This document shows, in pieces, positions 4,929 through 10,237 of a stretch of DNA of 10,237 nucleotides. Origin of the DNA: JAULUH01 sp032111745 (GTDB lineage: Bacteria > Chloroflexota > Anaerolineae > JAAEKA01); contig JAULUH010000078.1 of assembly GCA_032111745.1 (NCBI GenBank), forward strand, positions 1-10,237, given 5' to 3'. The notes below the pieces were generated by a model. The model searched no databases, was not told the DNA's origin, and saw only the letters and a list, made by a program, of their open reading frames with translations. Within the stretch, counting starts at the first letter, position 1. Each line of letters starts with the position of its first letter. The translations under genes were made by a program, and so were the position numbers.

Positions 4929-7900
4929 CTACCGCTTTTCCCCGCGATCCACGGCGAACGTGTCATGCTCCCCCACCGCATCGAAGCGCAGCGTGACGGA
5001 ATCGGCCGGATCGGCCAACGGAAACACGGCCTGCCCGTCAGTCAAGCGCAGGTCGACGGAGCGGATCGCGTCGCCGCAGCGCACCTCCGCCACAGCCGGT
5101 AGGCTCTCCGACAGGCCATCCGCCGTGACTCTGTGTGCCCAGACCTTCAGATCGCGGGCCGCCACCACCGGCAGCTCGAAGGTAACCTGGCGCAGAGCGC
5201 CAAAGTCCGGCAGATCGCCGGACGAAGCCGTCAGCGCCTGCTCGCTCGTGCCATAGTCCAGGCCCACTTCCGCCGCAACCGGCTTGCCGAGCGCGCTGAT
5301 GGCAAACTGCCCGTCGCGCGGCGCGCTCGATGGTGGAGCGAGCCCTGGGGTGAGATCCTGGCAGACTTCCACCACCACGCGACCGGCGAAGGCGCCTTGT
5401 CGCACCATCGCCCACGTGGCGCCGGCCATCACCAGGCCGGCCAACACGGCGCTGATGCGTTGGATGGGGTCCTGCCAGATGACCAGGCCATGCAGGAAGA
5501 TGCTGGCGATGAAGAGAAGATAGATGCTAACGAGCAGCCAGGGTTGGCCCAGGGCCCGGTAGACCGTCGCGGGCACGAAGTCGCCCTTCCGACGGCTGGC
5601 TGCCAGCAGCAGCACGGGAAAGACACCGGCCAGCAGCGAAGCGATGACCACGCCGATGAAGCTGAGAAGGCTGGAGAAGGAGGCGCTGTCGGTCCAGAGC
5701 AGCGCCTCGGCCACCAGGAAGACCGCGATCGTAGGGCTGGCCGTCAGCCAAAAGCGCGCCCGCGGCCCCAGGCGTGCAAGCCAGGATTGCGGTACAAACG
5801 CATCCGGGCTACCCCGGCCGGTAGAGGACTCTGGCCCGCTAGCTGGCCCCGTTTCGCCATCCAATCTTCGCCAGAGGTCATCTGGCAAGCCCAAGCCGCG
5901 ACGCAAGGCGAGCTGCGGCCGGTAGTGCGCGGCACTGGCAACGGAAACGCCTTCCGTCGCTCCGCTGGCAGGCACGGCTTCAGGCGTTGTGGCCGGCCGC
6001 TCCACCAGGAGACCCTGCGCCACCAGATCTGTGAGCAACAGCCGGGTGGCTGCCAAATCCTGGCCAGTGTGTGCAGCTATTTCTGCCGCCGTGGCCTCGC
6101 CGCAGCGCATCAACCAGGTCAAGAGGTGTCGCGTTTCGTCGGGCAGCTCGAGCAGGTCAGTCGCATGCAGGCCAGCCATATCCCACTCCCCCTCGTAGCG
6201 CACGGCCAGCGAGGTGCTGATCTGCAGGAGCACGCTATCCCGCGTTGCTTCTTGCACCGTCAACGCCAGCTGGATCCGCGGATCGAGCTGCGGCCACTGG
6301 CTGCGCAGCGCTGTCTCGTCCCACCGGCTAGCCGGGGCAATCTCGATGCGTTGGAGCGTCCCGCCCTGCTGGATGTCCACGCGAAACCGGGGCCGGGCGG
6401 CCACGCCGGGCGCCAACCCCAGGTAGGTCAGGCTGATAGCGGCTGGTGCCTTGCCTGCGCGGGGCTGCAGGACGAGCCGCCCCTGGCGCCGCGGCAGCCG
6501 GACCACCGGCTCGCTCTGGCGGGGCAGCCGCTCGCGCACCAGGTTGAATAGCCTCACCGCGCAATATACCGTACCTATCGTCATAGCGAGGACGACATAG
6601 ACACTGCCGAGGATGCTTGCCGCCGGCCCCACCACATCGCCTAGCGGAATCAGGGCGGTGCCGGTCTCACGCGCCAGGACCTGCGGAGCAACCGCGCCGT
6701 TGATCGCCAGTACCCACATGCAGTAGAAGAAGATCGCCACCACCTGCGCTGCAGCCACACCCCAGACCAGGGAACGTCCGCTGGGATCGCGCGGAAGCAC
6801 GACCTTCGCGCTGATGCCCACCGACGGGTGGGCGGCGTAGGCGCCCAAGATCGTGCCGAAAATCAGCCCCAGAATGGCGACGTCCAACGGTTGCCCGCGC
6901 AGCAGTGGCACGTTCATGTGCAACAGGTAGTCGGGCTGCAGCCTGGTGAACGCCAATACCGACAACAAGAGCAAGAGCAGAAGATTGAAGGCGCCTACAA
7001 CCAGGGCCGTCGTGACGGTCGCATTGAGCGATTCCTGGCGCAGGAAGATGAGCGCGATCACCAGCAGCCCAACAGGCCAGATCACGACGGGCACACCGGA
7101 GACCGCAGCCAGCGTGGTGGCAAAGCCCAGAATAAAGATCAGTAACCCGATGGCATCCCAGCCGGCGTTTCCGACCCACAGGATGCCCGCGCCGCTCGGT
7201 CCTAGATAATCCTCGACCATGCGGCTCAAGAAGCCGTAGCCGTAACGAATTCCACCGTTGCGCGCCACCGCTTCAGCCATGGCGATGATGGTCACCACAT
7301 TGACCAGGCCCAGGATCACCAGGAGCACGACGCCGGGGATCGGGCCGATGCCGGCCAGGGCGATCGGCAGCGCCAGGATGGACACGCCCACCGTCTCGGT
7401 AAGTGTGAGCGCGAAGACGGCCCAGAAGGGCGGCAGGTTCTCGAGCCAGCGGCCCAAACCGGCCCACGCCCAGCGCAGCCGCTCGGCCAGTGTGGGGCGC
7501 GCAGCATAGATCGTCGCCAACGGCTGGGCGTAGAGCTTCTCATAGGCTGCGGCGACCGGCGCCTGGTCCAGTCCCAGAACGGCACGGATGCCCGGCACAG
7601 CCGCTGCAGTGAACTGATACTTCTGGCCCAGGAGTTTCGCCAGGGCCGCGCGGCCGCGAGGGTTGTCGGGCACAAGCTCGCGCCAGGCAGTGGCATAGCG
7701 CTCCAGGTCCTGGATCGTCGGCTTCACGGGCGGCGCCTTGCCCAGTGCGAACGCCTCGACGAAAGCCAGGTCGCGTTCGGCAGCCGCGGTTTCGCCCAGG
7801 AACGGGTCCAGCGGCAGCCCGGAGTGCGCAACTAAACGTGCCGTGCGACTCTCGATCAGGAAGAGGGCGGTCTGGGCGCGGCGGGCCGGCAGGCCGGCCA

Positions 7901-7943
7901 GGACCTCGCTGCGGGTGAACAGATCGGTGTCGGCTGTCGTCAT
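4929..7943 (-). CDS. APC-type transporter with a cytoplasmic winged-helix insert (1004 aa)
   Basis: Residues 1-165 are a soluble, mostly helical domain I do not recognise. Residues 172-470 resemble an amino acid permease core. TM1 is VGVSILALPIALAGIG (185-200), the unwound-helix pattern of LeuT-fold carriers; further helices lie at about 202-224, 252-280, 284-302, 308-331, 353-373 (with GAYAAHPSVG, TM6-like), 392-415 and 438-466. A basic stretch follows (471-490), then a strand-rich segment (490-600) and a winged helix-turn-helix at 604-650 (TAAEIAAHTG, then DLAATRLLLTDLVAQGLLVE). A Pro/Ser/Gly linker leads to four more helices at about 734-751, 757-782, 800-823 and 828-846. A strand-rich C-terminal domain fills 852-1004. 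Eight plus four helices make the 12 usual for the family, with the insert on the cytoplasmic side by the positive-inside rule. It starts 10 bp after the MinD-like gene. Substrate is unknown; a transport-and-sensing role is inferred. Confidence 0.88.
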   Translation of the reverse strand: MTTADTDLFTRSEVLAGLPARRAQTALFLIESRTARLVAHSGLPLDPFLGETAAAERDLAFVEAFALGKAPPVKPTIQDLERYATAWRELVPDNPRGRAALAKLLGQKYQFTAAAVPGIRAVLGLDQAPVAAAYEKLYAQPLATIYAARPTLAERLRWAWAGLGRWLENLPPFWAVFALTLTETVGVSILALPIALAGIGPIPGVVLLVILGLVNVVTIIAMAEAVARNGGIRYGYGFLSRMVEDYLGPSGAGILWVGNAGWDAIGLLIFILGFATTLAAVSGVPVVIWPVGLLVIALIFLRQESLNATVTTALVVGAFNLLLLLLLSVLAFTRLQPDYLLHMNVPLLRGQPLDVAILGLIFGTILGAYAAHPSVGISAKVVLPRDPSGRSLVWGVAAAQVVAIFFYCMWVLAINGAVAPQVLARETGTALIPLGDVVGPAASILGSVYVVLAMTIGTVYCAVRLFNLVRERLPRQSEPVVRLPRRQGRLVLQPRAGKAPAAISLTYLGLAPGVAARPRFRVDIQQGGTLQRIEIAPASRWDETALRSQWPQLDPRIQLALTVQEATRDSVLLQISTSLAVRYEGEWDMAGLHATDLLELPDETRHLLTWLMRCGEATAAEIAAHTGQDLAATRLLLTDLVAQGLLVERPATTPEAVPASGATEGVSVASAAHYRPQLALRRGLGLPDDLWRRLDGETGPASGPESSTGRGSPDAFVPQSWLARLGPRARFWLTASPTIAVFLVAEALLWTDSASFSSLLSFIGVVIASLLAGVFPVLLLAASRRKGDFVPATVYRALGQPWLLVSIYLLFIASIFLHGLVIWQDPIQRISAVLAGLVMAGATWAMVRQGAFAGRVVVEVCQDLTPGLAPPSSAPRDGQFAISALGKPVAAEVGLDYGTSEQALTASSGDLPDFGALRQVTFELPVVAARDLKVWAHRVTADGLSESLPAVAEVRCGDAIRSVDLRLTDGQAVFPLADPADSVTLRFDAVGEHDTFAVDRGEKR

Positions 7944-7953
7944 AGGCCGCTTT

Positions 7954-8709
7954 CTATGCTTCGATCTGCGCGGCGATCTCCCGAATGCGCTCCGAGAGGG
8001 GATGATGGGGGTAACGCATGACGAAGATCCCTCCGCTGGCCAGGGCCATCATCTCATCGGAGTGCGGCAATACCCCTGCCACAGGGCAGTTGTAGACCCG
8101 CTCAACGTGCGCTCTGACCTCCTCGACATCAAACACGGCCGGTAGCTTGTTGACGATCAGCATCATGCGCGGCACCTCGAGCTTGCGCGCCACTTCCACC
8201 GTGACCGCGGTACCCTGATAGTCCTGCTGGTCGGGCCGCAAGATCACCGCCAGGATGTCCGAGATAGAGATCGAGAGCAGCGTCTCCTCGTTCAAGCCCG
8301 GATGTGTATCAACCATGAGGACGTCAAGCCTGAGCGCGCTGACCACCTCTTGAAAGCCCTCGCTGAGCAAGCCCACATCGTAGCCTTCGCGCAGTATGCG
8401 GGCGATCTCGCCGGCTCTGATGCTGGAAGGAATGAGATAGATCTTGCCCTTGCTGTCTCCACCGGCACCTGCCGTCACATCGTGCGCGGCCTGCTGGATA
8501 TCGCATTTGCCCCACAGGTAGTCGTTCAGCGAGTAGCCCATCCTGGCTTCGTCCAGGCCAAACAGCACGTGAATTCCCGGCGACTGGATGTCGGTGTCCA
8601 CAACGCCCACCCGCCGGCCCTGTTGGGCCAGGGTTGTGGCCAGGTTGGCCGTCAGGTTGGATTTGCCAGTGCCGCCGCGGAAGGAATGGGTAGAAACGAT
8701 GATCGACAT
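7954..8709 (-). CDS. MinD/ParA-family P-loop ATPase
   Basis: A 251-residue cytosolic ATPase of the deviant-Walker SIMIBI class, whose members dimerise on ATP and position complexes or partners on membranes or DNA. Seen are the P-loop FRGGTGKSN (10-18), then VGVVDTDIQSPG (34-45; the Walker A' aspartates) and VLMVDTHPGLNEETL (130-144; Walker B/switch II). ILRPDQQDYQGT (156-167) and LIVNKLP (184-190) follow. The residue just before the GG of the P-loop is Arg11, where the class usually carries its signature Lys. The C-terminus ends in a helix (LSERIREIAAQIEA) without the clear basic membrane-targeting sequence of true MinD. It is unlikely to be the cell-division MinD, since no minC or minE is nearby. 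The start ATG has AAAGGAG at 7 nt. It lies 30 bp after the receiver gene and 10 bp before the transporter gene, so it probably acts with both. Confidence 0.92.
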   Translation of the reverse strand: MSIIVSTHSFRGGTGKSNLTANLATTLAQQGRRVGVVDTDIQSPGIHVLFGLDEARMGYSLNDYLWGKCDIQQAAHDVTAGAGGDSKGKIYLIPSSIRAGEIARILREGYDVGLLSEGFQEVVSALRLDVLMVDTHPGLNEETLLSISISDILAVILRPDQQDYQGTAVTVEVARKLEVPRMMLIVNKLPAVFDVEEVRAHVERVYNCPVAGVLPHSDEMMALASGGIFVMRYPHHPLSERIREIAAQIEA

Positions 8710-8739
8710 CGGTGACTCCTTTGTCTAGACTGTCTCAGC

Positions 8740-9468
8740 TCATGCGGGGGGCTCTGGTGCGGCGGTGCTGCGAGCGTCGCGCAGGCGCTGGGCGCGGTCG
8801 CGCAGGCTGCGGAAGTAGTCGCTCTCGGTAATCTCGGCCACCTCACGCGCCTTCTTGACTTCGTCGATCTGGATGCGCAAGTCCTGCACCTGCTGCCGCA
8901 ACGACTGCTCGCGGGCCGCCACCTCGCGCGCCATCCGTTGGAAGACGCGCGCCAGCTGGCCCAACGCATCCGTCCGTTCGGCCACTTCGTCCAGGCAGGT
9001 GGGATCGAACGCACCCGCTTCGACGGCCGCGGCTGCCCCGGTGACGCGTCGCACCTGCTGCAGGTACTCCACCTCCTGGTCGCGCAGCCGTTTCTTCTCC
9101 AGGCACGCGCCCAGCCGGGCGCGCAGCAGCAGCGGGTCGAAGGGCTTGGGCAGGAAGTCCTCAGCGCCCATCGCGATGCAGCGAATCACATTATCCATCT
9201 CGTCCAGCGCAGAGATCACGATCACCGGCAAGTCTCGGCGCCCTGGATCGCCCTTGAGGCGAGCAAGGACCTCAAAGCCGTCCATCTCAGGCATGAGGAT
9301 GTCCAGCAGCATCAGGTCGAAGCTGTCTGCTTGGAGCATCTCCAGCGCCTGCCGCCCGTTCTCCGCCAGCGCGACCGTATGCCCCTGCTGTTCGAGGCTG
9401 CGCTTCAACTGCATGCGGTTGAGCACGTAATCGTCGACGACCAGAATGCGTCCCTGAATCGCTTCCAT
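8740..9468 (-). CDS. Response regulator with HAMP-like/coiled-coil output tail
   Basis: 242 residues from the ATG at 9468. Residues 5-122 are a canonical receiver domain: acidic pair Asp12/Asp13, phosphoacceptor Asp56 in LMLLDILMP, switch Ser86 (VIVISA) and Lys108 (FLPKPF). There is no DNA-binding or enzymatic output. Instead, residues ~135-235 are helical: FDPTCLDEVAERTDALGQL then ARVFQRMAREVAAREQSL, like the second half of a HAMP domain. A coiled coil (RQQVQDLRIQIDEVKKAREV) and the segment VAEITESDYFRSLRDRA follow. I recall this tail recurring on signalling proteins of Chloroflexota and cyanobacteria; its role is not known to me. It probably transmits phosphorylation as dimer rotation or by binding the MinD-like ATPase encoded next. 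The start is uncertain: TTG at 9474 has GAGG at a better spacing (7 nt) than the ATG two codons later (13 nt). Confidence 0.92.
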   Translation of the reverse strand: MEAIQGRILVVDDYVLNRMQLKRSLEQQGHTVALAENGRQALEMLQADSFDLMLLDILMPEMDGFEVLARLKGDPGRRDLPVIVISALDEMDNVIRCIAMGAEDFLPKPFDPLLLRARLGACLEKKRLRDQEVEYLQQVRRVTGAAAAVEAGAFDPTCLDEVAERTDALGQLARVFQRMAREVAAREQSLRQQVQDLRIQIDEVKKAREVAEITESDYFRSLRDRAQRLRDARSTAAPEPPA

Positions 9469-9481
9469 AGTCAACAGCCAA

Positions 9482-9485
9482 CCTC
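9482..9485 (-). promoter_or_regulatory. Ribosome binding site favouring a TTG start for the response regulator
   Basis: GAGG on the minus strand, 7 nt before an in-frame TTG (9474-9472) and 13 nt before the ATG (9468-9466). The TTG would add only two residues (Met-Thr) to the protein. The choice cannot be settled from sequence alone. Confidence 0.35.
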
Positions 9486-9496
9486 GTCTAGTGCAA

Positions 9497-9856
9497 CTAC
9501 GACACCTGGACGAAGGCGCGCAGCGCTCGCGCAACCTCGTCGTAAGCGGCTGCGGCTGTATCGATGCGCTCCTCGGCGCCGGCCAGCGCACCCGACCGGC
9601 CCATGTCCTCCAGTTGTTTGCACTGCGCCGCCAACGCCAGGGCGCCCATATTGGCGCTGCCGGTCTTGAGGGAATGCGCCGCGCGCTGGAGCGCGGCGCC
9701 GTCACCGGCGGCGGTGGCTTGCCGCATGGCGGCCAACAGCCCTGGCGTCGAGTCCAGGTACGCGTCCATCAATTCCTTAAGAAACTCGACGTCCCCGCCC
9801 AGGCTATCGAGCAACCCGTCCAACGTCGGCTGATCCAGGACTTCAGATCCCGGCAT
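9497..9856 (-). CDS. Stand-alone HPt phosphotransfer protein
   Basis: A 119-residue all-helical protein that carries phosphate between receiver domains. The phosphohistidine is His61 in AAHSLKTGSANMGA (59-72), the canonical HPt motif H-x-L-K-G-x-x-x-x-x-G with Thr-Gly in the K-G position. The preceding helices LLDSLGGDVEFLKELMDAYLD and LAAMRQATAAGD match the four-helix bundle. ATG at 9856 overlaps the kinase gene by 14 bp and has GAGGA 5 nt upstream, so translation is coupled. Context suggests the path: hybrid kinase receiver to this HPt to the next receiver protein (Asp56). Length is normal for a single-domain HPt. Confidence 0.93.
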   Translation of the reverse strand: MPGSEVLDQPTLDGLLDSLGGDVEFLKELMDAYLDSTPGLLAAMRQATAAGDGAALQRAAHSLKTGSANMGALALAAQCKQLEDMGRSGALAGAEERIDTAAAAYDEVARALRAFVQVS

Positions 9857-10237
9857 GTGCTTCCTCCTCTGTCTGTGCCAGGCTCGCTCCCACCGCGGCC
9901 TGGCTCATGGACAGCGGTTGGCAGCGGCTGAGCGCCTGGACGAGCTCATCCACGCGAATCGGTTTGCTTACGTAATCGTCCATGCCCGCCTGCAGGCAGA
10001 CCTCCCGGTCGCCCTGCATGGCGTTGGCCGTCATGGCGATGATGCGCGGTTGCTCGACGGCCGGCCAGCGGGCGCGGATCTGCTGCGTCGCCTCCAGGCC
10101 ATCCATCTCGGGCATCTGCACGTCCATCAGCACGACATCGTAGGGCTGCCGCTCCAGGGCCTGGATGGCTTCCAGCCCATTGCTGGCAATGTCGGCCCGG
10201 TAGCCCATCTGGGCCAGCAGGCGCAGCGCCAGCTTCT
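9843..10237 (-). CDS. Hybrid sensor histidine kinase, C-terminal receiver domain (partial)
   Basis: Only the last 130 codons are in the window; the kinase core should lie past the right edge. The visible part is a complete-looking receiver domain except for its first strand. It begins KLALRLLAQMGYRADIASNG and contains the phosphoacceptor Asp in VVLMDVQMPEMDG, the switch Thr in IIAMTANAM and the Lys in YVSKPIRVDEL. The TANAMQGDREVCLQAGMDDYVSKPI wording is characteristic of receivers fused to hybrid kinases rather than of transcription factors. A ~27-residue tail rich in Ala, Ser and Glu follows. The stop (TGA at 9845-9843) lies inside the HPt gene, so the two are translationally coupled. That a kinase lies upstream is inferred from the domain type and the following HPt. 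Confidence 0.85.
   Translation of the reverse strand, partial: KLALRLLAQMGYRADIASNGLEAIQALERQPYDVVLMDVQMPEMDGLEATQQIRARWPAVEQPRIIAMTANAMQGDREVCLQAGMDDYVSKPIRVDELVQALSRCQPLSMSQAAVGASLAQTEEEAHAGI

Noticed and set aside
5133..6551. A 472-codon open frame on the plus strand
   Set aside because: It lies wholly antisense to the 1004-residue transporter gene, whose translation shows clear membrane helices and motifs. The plus-strand product is rich in Arg, Gln, His and Gly with no domain, as expected of a GC-rich shadow frame.
7954..8709. Cell-division MinD or chromosome-partitioning ParA
   Set aside because: No minC, minE, parB or parS-like neighbour is present, the usual basic membrane-targeting tail is not evident, and the P-loop carries Arg at the signature position. 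The context is signalling.
8938..9669. A 243-codon open frame on the plus strand
   Set aside because: It is antisense to the receiver and HPt genes, whose catalytic motifs are intact. The translation shows no recognisable family.
9469..9705. N-terminal extension of the response regulator by 79 residues
   Set aside because: The extension is read out of frame through the HPt gene, is Arg/Pro/Ser-rich, and comes before the normal receiver start. The real start is at 9468 or 9474.
1..10237. CRISPR array, tRNA/rRNA genes, insertion sequences
   Set aside because: I saw no regularly spaced repeats, tRNA-like cloverleaf, rRNA core sequence, transposase or terminal inverted repeats anywhere in the window.

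Overview
The window is a GC-rich bacterial segment in which every supportable gene lies on the minus strand, so transcription runs from the high coordinates to the low. Gene density is high and spacing tight. The protein types suggest a Chloroflexota bacterium (Anaerolineae/Caldilineae-like). They include a receiver protein with a HAMP-like/coiled-coil tail, a MinD-like ATPase with an arginine-type P-loop, and the 'NSIN ... EDVDGDGD' domain of secreted proteins. The phylum assignment is an inference from recalled family distribution, not a demonstrated fact.

Region A (10237 to 4929) is a signalling cassette. In transcription order it holds the receiver-domain end of a hybrid histidine kinase (cut by the window edge), a stand-alone HPt protein overlapping it by 14 bp, a receiver protein with a HAMP-like/coiled-coil tail, a MinD/ParA-type ATPase, and a 1004-residue membrane protein. 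In that last protein an amino-acid-permease-like (LeuT-fold) transporter appears to be interrupted after its eighth membrane helix by a large cytoplasmic insert carrying a winged helix-turn-helix. The gaps are 10 to 30 bp, so the genes are probably cotranscribed and work together: a multistep phosphorelay feeding a P-loop ATPase and a transporter that may also regulate. I know of no described system with this composition. It is the main candidate for something new here.

Region B (4925 to 2743) continues in the same direction with short gaps. It holds a class I SAM-dependent methyltransferase of visibly lower GC, an unrecognised 133-residue protein, and a stand-alone ComEC-like metallo-beta-lactamase-fold hydrolase.

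Region C (2734 to about 2080) is degenerate. A fragment matching the first ~75 residues of acetolactate decarboxylase is joined, out of frame, to the C-terminal part of an unrelated secreted-protein domain. Two perfect hairpins follow, one with a U-tract readable only on the plus strand. No intact gene occupies 1892-2184.

Region D (1891 to 1) holds a TVP38/TMEM64-family membrane protein, then a candidate promoter and a leader hairpin, then a DUF1801 (frataxin-like fold) protein and the N-terminal 180 residues of an amidohydrolase, which runs off the left edge. The last two form a probable two-gene operon.
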